A stretch of 64,000 nt of DNA, from the NCBI RefSeq assembly GCF_029867415.1, contig NC_081185.1, positions 124,748,920-124,812,919 on the forward strand. Reading direction: 5' to 3'. Below the pieces are notes generated by a model that did no database searches, was not told the origin of the DNA, and saw only the letters and a program-made list of their open reading frames with translations. This stretch comes from Vicia villosa (taxonomy: Eukaryota > Streptophyta > Magnoliopsida > Fabales > Fabaceae). Position 1 is the first letter of the stretch; every line of letters starts with the position of its first letter. Shown here one piece after another: positions 1 through 12,857 of the stretch. A program made the position numbers and the translations under genes.

Positions 1-2511
1 TTATAATTTATAAATAAAGTTAGGGAAATGCTAACCAGTGCCCTCAGATAAAGTTAGGGAAATACTAACCAGTGTCCTTAGGGCAAAGGTTAAAACTTTA
101 AAATAGTAACTTTATCTCGGTAATCTGCGTATTTAAGCCTTGGAAATTGAAATATTAAATTATATTACATTATAATCTGTCTTTGTTATTAGTTGCACAC
201 AATTTTTTTATCAATAATAAATTATATTTTGTTTATAAAAATATCTTTATAACTTAAAAATTTAATTTATTTAACTATAAAACATTTTTTAAATTATGAT
301 GCCAATTTAAAAAGAATAGAATTTGTTAAAAAAAATTGTAAGTTATAAAAAAAAATCATTTAATCTTTAAATATATAATATCAATTAAAAAATTAAAACG
401 ATTTTTTTTTAAGTTGATCGATATGAAATAAATAAATAAGATCTCATTTTAAAGATGACCTTTATTTTTGAGAAACAACCTATATGAAATCAATTTTAAT
501 TTAGAAAACTTATATATTTATAGTTTTTGTGAAAAAAATGATAAAGATTAGAATCCAATCAAAGAAATTATAGAAATTAAAAGTTTAAATAATTATAGTA
601 TGTTATGATTTGAAGAGATTTAGTTTTTGAAAAACAATTTAGTTTTATTATTCTTTGTTTGAAATAATTTATAAGATTTAAAATGTCAAAACGTCTTAAT
701 TAATTTAAAATTAGTATGTCAAAATAATAATTTTTTAATTTTTTTTTAGAATCCTAGATTAGTTGAGGTTATTATCTATTACAAAAGTGGATTGATATAA
801 CTTTAAATGATATTTAGTTTTTCTATCATCAATTTTTGTGTTAGAACTTAATAAAACAATTATGATTTTTTATGGTAAAAATAAAAGCATTAATTTTTTT
901 AAAGCAAAAGTTCTAGAAATTTTCCTATTTAGTTTGAAATAATTATTATTTTTCATTTGACGCTCGTATATTATAATGATTCAATATGTGTATGGTAATT
1001 AGAGCTCTCAAAATGGCCTAGTCCATATGAGCCATCCTGCTAGGCTCGAAAAATCATAGGACTTAGGCTTTAAAATTTGAGTCCATATTTTTCAGGACTT
1101 TTTTAGCCCAGCCCTAAAAAAGTCTGCTTCCCATTTAGGCTAACCCAAATGGGCGGGGGGTGGTCCATTAGATCCGCATAATTATTAATTTTAAAAATAT
1201 ATATTAATACTTATATTGTCTCATTAAATTTTCTCATCTCATTAAACTTTATCTCTATTCTATTCAATCTTTCTCTTTTAATTATTATATATTAATATAA
1301 TCAACTTTCTTTCATCGTATTATATTAGTTTTTCTCTTATGCTAAATATTCAAGTATTATTTTATACAATTTAGACATATATTATATTTTGAAACACATT
1401 ATTGTATTTATAAGGTATAATATAATACTTAAAAATGTATTATGTCTAAAATCCTAATAAATACTCATTAGAAAAATCTAAAATCATAATCGTAATAAAT
1501 GTGTATTATAATATAAAAAATAATAGTAATAAATGTGTAATAATAATAATATACAAAAATAATAGTAATAAATGTGTAATAATAATATAAAAAAAAATAA
1601 TAATAAATGTGTATTATAAACATTGATTGTTTTTTTTACAATATTAATATTAAAAGTGTATTATTATTATTATCACATTTTTAACTCAAATACCATATTA
1701 ATATAAAAAAATCGAATATAAATAATATTTTTTCTTTTATAAAAGTAAACATGTAAATAGAATAATATTCCAAACAAATATTTTAAAACTTCATTATAAA
1801 CAAAATATATATCGAAGTAGTAAAAATAGTTAGTAATAACAAATATAATATATATTTAATGATTGTATAATCATATATTATAAAGTGCATGTTTGAACGT
1901 GTATATTTTACAAATTAAATAATAATGTTAATCTTTAATATAATTAAATTTAAAAATTAAAGAAATATTTTTTGTTAGTTATTAGATTTGAAATAAAAAT
2001 AAATTACCTTATTTCTTATTAAAACATATTAGAAAAAATGTGCAATTGTACTTAGCATCAAAATCAAGTTTAAATGGTTAGATTTTATTAGAAGGAATTA
2101 TGTTAATTATCGTATATGATTTTCCATCAAATATATCATATAAACAAAATAATCTGGTAAAATAATTTTCTGTTGTAGGTAAAAAAAATTCTTAAAAACA
2201 AAATAAAATTGAATTTCATTGATTAATTATTTTTTTTAAAACGCACTCAAATTGAATTTCGTTAATAAATTTTTTCTACAAAATTTTTCATTATAGGTCG
2301 AAACAAATTTTAAAAGATAAAATTAAATTAAATATCATTAATTAAATCCATTATAAAAGAAATAATCAATTTGAATTTCATTAATTAATATTCACTAATT
2401 ATGCCTATAAAAAAATATTCACTAATTATTATTAATACCCATTGAATACACAAAAACATATAATACACATTAAACCCTAAAATAAATTAGATAAAAAAAT
2501 TAGAGAAAATA
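1..2511. other. AT-rich intergenic DNA
   Basis: No gene is recognised here. The first 83 bases hold two near-identical copies of a unit containing AAAGTTAGGGAAAT and CTAACCAGTG, starting near 16 and 50, so a short tandem duplication. Bases 1010-1160 are a GC-richer island with GGCTC, GGCTT and GCCCAGCCC words typical of dispersed legume repeats, but I cannot assign a family. The rest is homopolymer-rich AT sequence with stops in every frame. Confidence 0.6.
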
Positions 2512-2676
2512 GGTGATGCACAGACAGTGTAAAATAGTTTTACACTTTCAACCAATCACAACCATGTATCCAATTAAAACATTTTTTTATTTTAAAATTT
2601 TTTTAATGACATGGCAAATTGGTGGTTGTTTATTGGATGACAATGTAAAACTATTTTACACTGTCAGTGCATATCC
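2512..2676. mobile_element. MITE, about 165 bp, inverted ends (copy 1)
   Basis: The ends are long imperfect inverted repeats: GCACAGACAGTGTAAAATAG on the left and the complement of CTATTTTACACTGTCAGTGC on the right. The short AT-rich core contains ACCAATCA facing TTGGTGGTTG, so almost the whole unit can fold into a hairpin. A second related copy lies at 6051-6204. It has no coding capacity. The superfamily is not clear because I cannot define a target duplication. Confidence 0.6.
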
Positions 2677-2849
2677 ATTAAACCCAAAAAATTATCAATG
2701 GGTATTAATAATTGAATAAATTGTCAATACTTGGGAAATTTTTAAAGTGCAGTTTTTATTCCTCCATAATTTGAAGGTCTTATATATATTATAAAGAAAA
2801 TAAATAATAAATAAAAAATATATATCTCTCAAAGGATTACTCGCTAAAT

Positions 2850-2935
2850 TGAATTCCTCAAGCCTCTCTGTCTCTTGAAATCGTTTTTTCTCACCTATTT
2901 TTTTGATTTCATTGATTCTCTCTGTTCATAAAAGA

Positions 2936-2971
<36 letters not shown>

Positions 2972-3663
2972 ATCTTGCAATCTTTGAATCCCCCTTCCCA
3001 TGTATCACTGCTTTTCAAAACAACCATACACAACTTAAACACGCCTCAAAATAATGATTCAAACAACATGATGCAAACAAAAGCCCTAACCCCAATCAGT
3101 TTCCAAATTCCCCATTTTCATTAATTTTTGAGGCATTACAGATTACATAAATGATAGAATGCAAAAATCTAAACCACAAATTAAATGGAGACAACACAAA
3201 TCAGGTACACTGTGGTCTTCTCTGCTTCTATCTCTCTTGAAACTTCTTCGTTTCATTTTTCCTCATGCGGGTCACATTTCTGGATTTGATGTGTTATGCG
3301 GCTACTATTGTGGGTTGTGGTAGGCTTTGAGTGTGTTGTTAGTTGTGCGTGTGTCTGTTGATGCATTGCGATTTGGTCGATGCGTCGGTGTTGGTATGAG
3401 AGAGATCGAGGATTTAGAGGTAAAGGTGAGATTCTATTGTTTTGTTGAAGGTGAGGGTGTAGTCGGGTTCTATAGATTATATGGCGAATTTGGTGATGGC
3501 TTATGCGGATTTGAGGGAGAGGTTTGTGAATAATTTGAGCAGGGATTAGTTGGGAATATTGTTGGTGATTTTAGAGATGAATGAAGTGTGATTTATAGGT
3601 GGATTAAGGGATTGTTTTTGAGAATGCAAACAAAAATCAATGAATGACTTGGATTCTGTGGGA
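2850..3663. other. Unassigned region, possible UTR or gene remnant
   Basis: Composition is less AT-rich than the surroundings. The left part is pyrimidine-rich and leader-like, followed by a CAA microsatellite. The stretch 3300-3540 is TG-rich with short open frames but no recognisable domain, and an in-frame stop follows at about 3550. It could be an untranslated leader or a decayed exon. No function is proposed. Confidence 0.25.
2937..2972 (+). repeat. CAA trinucleotide microsatellite
   Basis: About 12 uninterrupted CAA units. One short frame reads this as polyglutamine, but no other coding evidence supports that. Confidence 0.9.
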
Positions 3664-3671
3664 AGGAAAAC

Positions 3672-4478
3672 CAGTGTTTTAAAAACCGGACCGGTCATCG
3701 AACCGGTAAGGGTACTGGGTCACTGGTTTATCGGTCGAATCACTGGGTCACTGGTCGAACCGCACGACCAAACCGGATTAAACCGAATTAAACCGGATAA
3801 CTCGGTTGAATAGACCTGTCATTATATAGGTATAAAACCGGTCGAACCGGATGATTCAGTCTCTAAAAAAATATAACTAGATTTTAAATTTTTTAAAAAT
3901 ATCATATCATAAATTCACAATTTCATAACTTAAATTCAAATTTTAAACAAATATATCACACATAATAAAATAGTAAAAAATTACAAAGTTTAATTGCAAA
4001 CGAAGTCTAATTACAACATAATCTAAATAAAGTCTAATTACAACATAATCTAATTGAATAGTTTATAACAAAATAACTTCAATGTGTACCAAATTTAATT
4101 CAAAATAGGATCCTCCTAAAAAGAAAATCAAATAAAATTCAATATGTTTATGCTATTTAAGAAAATTTATTAGCAAATATAACAAATAGACAATAAAGTT
4201 TTTAATTTGTCACTAACGAAAAAAACTATGTGAGAATGCTATTTAAGTAATACACTACTAAATATAATAAAAAAAAAGTTTAAAAGAAATGTTAAAAAAA
4301 AAGTTTAAAAAAAAAACAAAAACAAAAAAGCAATTAAACCGCCGGTTTTCTGGTTTTCCCGGTTTTTCCGGTTTTCACCGGTTCCCACCGGTTTGATGGC
4401 ATATCCGATCCGACTATTGAACCAGACCGGTTACCGATTCAACCGGTCCAACCGGCCGGTCCGGTTTTTAAAACACTG
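3672..4478. mobile_element. Non-autonomous hAT-type transposon, 807 bp
   Basis: Both ends begin CAGTGTTTTAAAA and the terminal inverted repeat is perfect over 23 bp. The element is flanked by perfect 8-bp direct repeats AGGAAAAC at 3664-3671 and 4479-4486. An 8-bp duplication and CAGTG-type ends fit the hAT superfamily. Subterminal regions are packed with ACCGG/CCGGT words in both orientations, and the AT-rich centre has no transposase. The perfect target duplication suggests a fairly recent insertion or good preservation. Confidence 0.85.
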
Positions 4479-4486
4479 AGGAAAAC

Positions 4487-5533
4487 CAAAAGCCAAGGAA
4501 TTAGTTGGAAAACACAATGGTTAAACGTGAGAATTTATTTTGCCGTAAAAATTGGTTGGTATCATGCATTTGATTGATTAATTCCAATAATTCTATTAAT
4601 TGTTTATGTTTTAATGATAGTTTTATGGGAAATCAAAAATGAATTTGAAACACGTATATTGAAAAATGAGAAACAATGGATATTGGGTACTTATAATTAT
4701 AGTTTTTAATTAATAAAGTTAACAAATTTAAAAAAATAATTCAGGTGTGATATTTTAATATGAAAACAAATTTAACACCAATACAAATTTACATAAGTTT
4801 TATCCTATCTAATAATAAAAAATAAAATTTATCAACAAAAAATTAAATGAAGAAAATTAAACGGGTTTTGTTATTGCTACTCCCAAGTTACTAATTACTA
4901 CTATTAATTATTCTTTTTAATAAATAACAAAATAAAAAATAGAGTTGTTAGGAACTGATAAATTAAATAATTAAAAAATAAATTAAAGATATATATAGAA
5001 AGTTTTCTATTAATAGAAAATTTAAAAATAGTAAGCTCTCTATAATTGTGACACTTGTCAAAATTGCCAAAAATCTCATTTTACTTTATTATATTGTATG
5101 ATTGAAAAAAAAATCCACAAATAATCATATTTTCGAGAAAATTATGCAAATAATTATGTTTCAAGAAAACGTTAACATGCAACAGTCAAGTAAGATTGGG
5201 CCTAGGTACATGTGATTTGCAATTTTCAAATACACTTAGGCGCCATCTCATTTCACGCATCCTTTAAAAAATTACATGGAGGCATCATTTCACTTGATTA
5301 TTGCATGTTAACGTTTTATAAAACATGAATATTTGTGTAATTTTCTCTAAAACGTGGTTATTTATGTTTTTTTTAATACTTATTATTACAAAAAAAAATA
5401 TTACGATATTAAAGTGAATGGAGAAAGGTTGTCTTTGAAGAAATATTCACTTTTCTTTTTTAATTTTCTAATAGTTAAATTAATTAGTTTTATTAATATA
5501 ATGTTTAAAAAAACTTGTATCAATTTTTTTAAA
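4487..5533. other. AT-rich intergenic DNA
   Basis: I see no gene, RNA or clear transposon in this stretch. It has short AT tracts and stops in all frames. Confidence 0.6.
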
Positions 5534-6021
5534 GGTTAAGTATGTTTTTGGTCCCTACAAATATCTCAAATTTTATTTATAGTCTTATTTTAGTCCTTAT
5601 AAAAATTTTATGCATGCAGTTTTAGTCCCTGTTATTTTTTAAAATTTTGAAAACTGTTTAAATACCTTTAAAATTTTAAATTTTTGAATTTTACGTGTTT
5701 AGAATATTATAAAATATTTTTTTACCAAATTATAAAAAAAATTATAATGAGAAGAATTATATATGAATTTTTTAAATTTCAAAAGATAATGATAAAAGTA
5801 AACCAAATCTCAACTTAGAAATCAAATTTTAAGTTTCTTTTTTTCCGAAGAACTTTTTATAACGTTCTAAACATGCCTGTAAAATAATCATTCAAAAATA
5901 CACATAGTAGGAACTAAAACTACAAGCATAATAATTTTATGGGATCAAAATATGTCATTTTTTTAATGGGGACTAAAAATGAAATTTGAGATACTTATAG
6001 GGACCAAAAGTATACTTAACC
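5534..6021. mobile_element. Mutator-like MITE, about 488 bp
   Basis: The ends GGTTAAGTATGTTTTTGGTC and its inverted counterpart (GGGACCAAAAGTATACTTAACC) match over more than 30 bp including the AAATATCTCAAATTT segment. The flanks are T-runs, so the target duplication cannot be read. It is the same family as the element at 23502-23795, which has a clean 9-bp duplication. Confidence 0.65.
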
Positions 6022-6050
6022 TTTTTTTTTAATTTGAAAGAAGAGAAAAT

Positions 6051-6204
6051 GAGTGATGCACGAAATTGTAAAATATTTTTACACTATCAATCAATCAGAA
6101 CCATGCATTTAATTAAATCATTCTTTTATTTTAAAAATATTTAATAATATGATAGATTGATGGTTTTTTATTGGATGACATGTAAAACTATTTTACATAT
6201 ATCC
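6051..6204. mobile_element. MITE, inverted ends (copy 2, right end shortened)
   Basis: It is related to 2512-2676 with GTGATGCAC at the left, an inner TTTTACACTATCAATCAATCA and an inverted partner. The right end has lost the CTGTCAGTGC part. No coding capacity. Confidence 0.55.
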
Positions 6205-8860
6205 ATTAAATCCTTAAAAAAAATAGTATTTTACTATTTTAAAAATTGAGAAAATGAATAATAATTAAAAGGTTTAAATAGTTGATTTGTCTTTAATTAA
6301 CATGTTTTTTATTTTCGTCTCCGTATTTTTTTTAAATGAATCTTAAATTTTAATATCCACTTGGTTTTAATCCTTGACGTTAACGTTTTGTGGACGTGGT
6401 CTAGAAGGACTAAATTCAAAAAAACAAAAATTCAAGTTCATATTCTTCTTTCTCATTCCCTCTCCAACATCCAACCTCCTTTTATTTTTTCTCATCTCCT
6501 ACCTCCAATTTCCATTTTTCTCATATCGGACCTTTATTTTTTATTTAATTTCGAACCTTCATTTTTCTTCATCTTCAACCTCTGTTAAAAGTATATTTGA
6601 GTACCTTTTAATTATCGTTTTCACAGGGATTGATGAGATATTACCGCCATTCTATAATTTATAGTGTCGTGAGCTAGAGTTACTTTGGGTTTGGTTTTGT
6701 CAAAGTTCATTCACAAGTTTTTAGTAGCAAAGAGTAAATAAAGGAAAGTTTTAAGGGTTTAAAGAAGTATCAACTATCAAGACTTGATTTCATCAACCTA
6801 ATTCGTATGTCTTCTACTAATCATGCATATGAACTAGTTATCAATCAATATTATCACGTATCGTTCGTCTATATAGTCCGTGTCCGAAACGGTATAGCAA
6901 GTTTTACTGTATTTTTCAACCAATAATTTCTCAACCGATCAAACAAGACAAATAACATTTATAAACTAATACAAAGTGAATATCAAACACTAAATCCATG
7001 TCTAGACTTAGTCTTTGATAGATGATAAGTTAGGTCAAGATATAAAAGTTATATTTCATAAACATTTAAACCATATAAATCCAAGATAAAGCACATTATA
7101 TCATCTATATTGATTAGTAACTTGTTCATACACAATGATCAAAGGAAAAACATACAAAATGAAAAGAAGATTACATCTTGTCTTGCACAAGAAGGAAGAG
7201 ATGAAGATGATCAAGCATCAAAGGTGATCTCTCGACTATTAATGCTCATGATCTTCGATTATATTATGCAACAGTGCAATATTGCTCTTTTCAGCTCTCA
7301 AAAGTGTCTAGCCTCTCAAAAAAACTGATCTGATCTATTTGTAGAGAAGTTAAATATTGCAAAGCGTGTGTCGCGCCCTCTAGCGCGCTATCATTAATTG
7401 ATCAAACCGTCCAAAAACGTGCCACGCGCCCTCCTTTCCGCGCCAAGCGCGCTACCTTCTGCCAGAGGCCTTGAAAATATCCCAGACCGTGCTACGCGCG
7501 TTACCAGTGCACGACGCGCCCTTGAAGCTTTCAGAAACTTTATCTTTTCTTCTTTAAATCCATCTCTTCTTCAAAGCTCCAAGTTCCAAAAAGACAAAAC
7601 CTGAAATAAAATTACCTAAAAAGAAGATGAAAAGGAAATATAAACATGATTAACTAAACTTCAAATATATGTATCAAAACAAAAGGAATTAATACGAAAA
7701 TGCTAAAAAATGAATCGAAAGGTACCCCAAACTATACTACTTATTAACACAATTCGGTACCTAGCAACCTCCAACTTCCATTTTTTTCATTTTCAACCCG
7801 TATTTTTTCTTCATCTCCAACTTCCAACCTCCATTTTTTTCATCTCCAACCTCTATCTCCCCCACTCTTCATCTTTAACCTCTAATTTCTATCAAGCATA
7901 ATAACAAAAGTTCAACTTCAAGTACAACAACACGCAATAGAGCAACATATGCTTCGTAATGAATCAGATATACATGACTCTGAAAATACGATCCCTCGAC
8001 AATAAACGACGATTCTCCAACCGCATGTCATGGGGTCAAGCTTTGTCCCTACGCACTAAAACATGTTGGGTCACTCTACCATGTCTCAAACTTTGTCGGT
8101 TGTCAATCATTATTCTTGCAATCAAACAAAAAAAATGTATACCATAATCATCAAAGTGAAAACAATGTAATAGCAAACCAAAATTCAAAACAAAGAAATC
8201 TGGATTTTGTTATCACGATTAATGGTCTGAATTTCAAATTTTGAATTGCACATAATCAAAAAGATCATGTATTACGAACCTTAAGCTCAAAAGATTAAAA
8301 TTTTAACCAAATCTAATTAGGATAAAACAAATACATCATCTATATTGCATATAACCTATAACTATAACCTATTTGGAAAATGCAGTCATCACAATTAAAA
8401 GTGTCAGAAAATGAGAAACATATCAAATATGAGGGATGAATGAACCTGACTTAGATGTAGTAGATTAGAACGACAATGTAGTGAAGCAGAAGTTGTGAGA
8501 AAAATTGAAAAATGTTGAAATATAAGATTTTTATTAAAAAATCCAATAAACTACAATATTTTTTTAAAAAATTCAATAGTGTTAACAAATTGTTTTTGCT
8601 TATTGAATATAAAATATCGATTTTTTTAAAAATTCAAAAAATCATAAAAAATATCGAATTTATAAAAAAAAAACCCATGTGTTAAATTTATTTTTTAACA
8701 AAATAGTAAAAGTGAATATCGAACTTTCAAAATACACTACCATATTTTTCTATTCAAATTAAAATTTTCAATTCCACCACTAAAATTTTTTGTTAATTCG
8801 TTTTTATTAAATTTTAACAAGGATATTTTTACCATTATAAAATCTCCTCTCACACTCTGT
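6205..8860. other. Intergenic DNA, possible old retroelement debris
   Basis: No convincing gene. Two CT-rich blocks at 6440-6580 and 7765-7880 share words such as CCAACCTCC and CTTCATCT, and flank a distinct middle part. In the middle, 7365-7530 is a GC-rich patch repeating CGCGCC, CGCGCT and GCGCGCTA words, unlike anything nearby. This resembles a decayed LTR-type insertion, but no ends or primer site are visible. Confidence 0.35.
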
Positions 8861-10249
8861 GAACTGAAGAAATCCCACGCAGGAGAAACGAAAAGGGGAA
8901 AAATCGAAAACGCAAGCCACGCCACCGGCCGGCCACCACATTACCGCACACGCCTCTGACGACAGTGCTGGCGTCTCTCCTCCCTTCTTCTTTCTTTGGT
9001 AATTGCTAATTTATTCTCCTTCTCCATTTGCTAATTGCTCTAATCTCTGAAATTTCTTCTGGCATGGAATACTATTTAGTAGTATTTGTTAACACTGTTG
9101 TTGTTGAAGAAACCATTAATGTGCTCCCTAGTTTTCAGTTTTCAATTTCTTGTGCTCTTTGGTTTTCAATTTTCAATTTCTAGTGGCTGCTGCAATAGCG
9201 ATAGTTATGGTCGATATTTTCATTTCCTCGGATTCAGTTTCAAATTTCAATGTTTCATGGTCATAATTTTTAGTTTTAAGTTATGAATGTAATTTACTAA
9301 TTTTATTTTCATTTGAGGTAGTTATGGTTGAATAGGTGATTTTCGGTACAAAAGTAATTTTGGAGATAGTTATTATGGTTAAAACCATAACTGCTGAAAT
9401 CTTGTCATTGAAACCATAATCGGTGCAATTTTTGTTGGAATCATACTGTTAGGTAACCCATAATGTTAGTTATAGTTGGCTAAAGGGGATAAGAAAATGT
9501 GAGTAATAGGAGTGAAAGAGAAGGGAGGGCAACTAGGCATTAAAAGAAATTGGCGCAATGGGAGGTGTAGATCCTAGAAGTTTGCGAGATTGTAGCAGTT
9601 TTGAATTTGATAATATATGTAGAGGTCTGTGTAATGAAAAGCTCTGCAAACTCTTTGGCAATGTAGCACCGACACCTTTGAAAAAAGGCGTGTCTGTGTT
9701 CGTGTCGGACACCTACACCGACACTTGTGATTACATTTACTTTATTCATTTTTTCAAATTATCACCGGTGTTGCCATGTCAGTGTCAATGTCTTGTTTGG
9801 GGTGTCCGTGCTTCATAGTTCTTTGGGTCATATTAATGGGAAAAAAATGTATGTAGTCTCTCTGACATGTTTCCTCTGATTTTTAAGTGCAAGTTTTACT
9901 TCAATTTCATTTTCTTTGCTTTTAGTCATTCTTATGTTGCCCCTTAGATGAAAGAGCTTTGTTGATAGAATGCTGATAACTTGCAGAAGAATCTTAGGAT
10001 TAGATGTTGGAATGTATTTATTCATAATATTTAGATTGAACAAAATTAATTGTGGGCTCAGCCATCCAATTTAATTTTGTTTAACTTAAGGCCCACAGGC
10101 CAGCCTTAGTGCACAGTGTTTATAGACTTTTTTTTTACCATGATTGGCTACGGTCCTATATTAAGGCTCTATGAATTGGTTCCTAACAAAAAGTTGTTTG
10201 TTTCTTTACAATTGCAAAGTCAAGTGGTTCTAAGAGGCGTTCCAATTCA
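8861..10249 (+). promoter_or_regulatory. HISN2 upstream region and probable 5' leader
   Basis: Around 8860-8990 the composition shifts to the purine-rich then GC-rich leader style seen at plant transcription starts. A possible donor (CTTTGGTAATTG) at about 9000 suggests a spliced leader reaching exon 1 at about 10240, but the acceptor is not clear. The start codon context, AATTCAATGGCT, is good. This is an inference from composition and position. Confidence 0.35.
9650..9830. repeat. Dispersed GTGTCGG/GACAC-type repeat
   Basis: The segment is rich in complementary words GTGTCGGACACC, CACCGACAC and GTCAGTGTC around an AT-rich core, so it can pair with itself. A related, diverged copy lies in SNM1 intron 1 at about 59540-59650. 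It looks like a small non-autonomous element in the HISN2 leader region. Confidence 0.45.
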
Positions 10250-12286
10250 ATGGCTATTTCCAACGTTCACATGCTTCAATCTGCCAGAGGTTTCCAGAAG
10301 TGCAATCTCTCCTTTTCTAGCCATGGCTATCCCAGATGCGGTTACAGGACCAACCACTTAGCTTTTGCTTCTATGCACACATCTGACCCTAAGGTACTTT
10401 CAGGTGATCTAACTAGTTATTTTCTTAGATTTGGACATTTGATTGGTTATTTAGATAACGAGCAATTAGAGCCCTTGAAAAAAGTAAGGTGTATTGACTA
10501 ATTACAGTGCATTCTCCTTACTTTAATGTTTGGCCTTGATGTTAAATGTTAGATCTCATGTTAGAATTTATCAATGTGACCTTGAAAAAGACAGTATCAG
10601 TATGATTTGTTGTGTGCACTGTTATATAAAAAAAATCAGGAACAAGGTTCATGCACAGGCTTGTATAAACTGTTAACACGTGAACATCCGCTAACCTGGT
10701 TATAAATGTTACTGTCTGAGAGATATTGTTAGTATAAGAATAAACAAGTCCTTTGAGACACCAATGCATGCAAACAGAGGAATTACCACTTTTGCTTACT
10801 ATCCATTCCAGATATACGAGGCCTAGGATTTCCTGTTATAAATTATCTAGTGGTAGTGAACATGCAATGTGACTCTGCATTTGGTTTTATTGATAATTAG
10901 ACTGTGTAGAAGTATCTTGTACAAGCATCCACCTTGCTCTTGATTTTAAAAAATGATTGACTGCATAAGCATCTATTATAGTAATCATGCATATTTCTAA
11001 ATGGAGTTGGTCTGTCACATGATTGTAACTTTTTCCCTTTCATCACTTGGTTGAAAATGCTCTAAATACTTTACACTTTTTTGGTTATTGTAAATATGCC
11101 GTTAATACTAGCAAGAATGTTCATCAAATCATCATTTGATTGCTTATGAAATATCATGGCACTTGTTCTTTTCATTCGTTATCTCTCTTGATGTTCTTTT
11201 TGATGTTATAAATTCTTGTTTTCATATTAAAAAGCTAAACTTTTGTCAGGCAGACTCATTGCTGGACGGTGTAAAATGGGATGATAAAGGTTTGGCTGTG
11301 GCAATAGCTCAGAATGTTGACACAGGTGCCATACTAATGCAAGGCTTTGCAAATAGAGAAGCTGTGGCTACAACAATATCTTCTCGCAAGGCCACATTCT
11401 TTAGCCGGTCAAGATCATCATTGTGGACCAAAGGAGAGACCTCCAATAATTTTATCAATGTCCATGACGTCTTTCTTGATTGTGACCGTGATTCTGTAAG
11501 CTCTCGCCACTTTTCTCCGTTGACCTTTTTTTATCTTTTTACATTTTCAGTTTTTTGTTATGGAATGTTGAGTACCTTTTCTTTTTCCTTGGTAACAACT
11601 TAGATAATCTACCTTGGGAAACCTGATGGCCCTACCTGCCACACGGGGGCTGAAACATGCTACTATACACCAGTCTTTGACTTGTTAAAAGAGGAAGAGG
11701 TTTGCTTCAACCAATTAAAACTAGCATGTCATTGACTCCTGTGTTCCTTGTGAGAAAGGTCAGCAACATTTAAATTGATTTGGTTATCTGTTACAGGCTG
11801 AAGGAAACAAATTGGCATTAACCTCTCTGTATGCATTAGAGTCAACAATTTCCCAGCGTAAGGCAGAGTTAGTAGAAGAAGAAAATGGAAAGCCTTCATG
11901 GACAAAGCGGTTATTGCTTAATGATAAGTTACTGTGCTCTAAAATCAGGTATGGTATATTAAAAGTGTTTCCTTGAAACTCAAATTTTATTACAATAAGT
12001 CACATTTGAGAAAATAGATGAACTATTTAACGCCTCTCACTTTGATTGTAACTGTATTTCTACTTGCAGAGAAGAAGCAAATGAGTTGTGTCAAACACTT
12101 GAGAATAATGAGGACAAGTCACGCACTGCTTCAGAAATGGCTGATGTACTCTATCATGCAATGGTTCTGTTGGCACTGAAAGATGTTAAAGTAGAAGATG
12201 TTTTGCAGGTTCTGCGCCAGAGATTTTCCAAGTCTGGTATTGAGGAAAAGAAAAGTCGCACAACCCAGAAACCGGTGGAAAATTGA
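10250..12286 (+). CDS. HISN2: Phosphoribosyl-AMP cyclohydrolase / phosphoribosyl-ATP pyrophosphatase (bifunctional)
   Basis: Five coding exons: 10250-10393, 11250-11495, 11604-11699, 11797-11948 and 12070-12286. All introns are GT..AG and together they give 284 aa. The enzyme catalyses the second and third steps of histidine synthesis: pyrophosphate removal from PR-ATP, then hydrolytic opening of the PR-AMP ring. Exon 1 encodes a 48-aa Ser/Arg-containing N-terminus that fits a plastid transit peptide. Exons 2-3 hold the cyclohydrolase domain with KWDDKGL, SRSRSSLWTKGETS, DCDRD (125-129), Cys142 in CHTG and Cys149, the expected metal-binding residues. Exons 4-5 hold the pyrophosphatase domain, with REEANELCQTLE and the EMADVLYHAMVLL helix. 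Length agrees with plant HISN2 proteins of about 280 aa. No lesions are seen, so the gene looks functional. Only the upstream leader is uncertain. Confidence 0.95.
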
Positions 12287-12857
12287 ATGTTCTTTGTCAA
12301 GTCTGTATTTTAAACAACATATTTAGCTTCTGGTGTCATATTCGGATGTACAAGATACGCAGTTGCCGTGTGACTGTGTCAGCCTAGGGGTAACTCTGGC
12401 ACATAAAGCAAACTGCAGGTCTGTAATACCCTGCCTGAGTTGTTCTTCTCTTGTCCTCTTAGTCTTTATTTGCTTAACTTAGATTGTAAAACCTGTTTAC
12501 TCCTGTAATGCTGTTAATTTATTGATTTTAGCTTTGACTCTTGTTTGATTCCATACTGTCATCTCAAGAATAAGTGAAAAGCATGTGATTTTAAATAATT
12601 ACATATTAAATGTTATGTTTTTAAATAATTATATTGATATTTTAATCATTGTTATTAAGCCACTTTTACAGATACATTCTTAGAAAAAGCTAGTGGATCT
12701 ACAATTACTAATTCTTATAGCCATAATATAGTTATTACATGCCAAAAGGCAGATTACAGTAGACAAGTATGCACGCTTGCATCTGCGGTCTGAATATGAT
12801 TCAACAATACTTTCTCTGAAATTATTCCCTGATAAATTAGAAGCAGAGATGAACAGA
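12287..12857. other. Convergent intergenic spacer with 3' UTRs
   Basis: This is the spacer between the 3' end of HISN2 (+) and the 3' end of the peptide gene (-), so it should hold both 3' UTRs. Nothing else is recognised. Confidence 0.5.

Noticed and set aside
2903..3124. Short polyglutamine protein (73 codons)
   Set aside because: It rests only on the CAA microsatellite. The flanks show no coding pattern or domain, and a UTR-like setting is simpler.
6361..6664. Overlapping Phe/Ser-rich frames
   Set aside because: They arise from a CT-rich repeat-like block and have no recognisable domain.
9558..9818. 86-codon frame as an upstream HISN2 exon
   Set aside because: It overlaps the GTGTCGG-type repeat, has no similarity to the enzyme, and cannot be joined in frame through clear splice sites. 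The start at 10250 is well supported.
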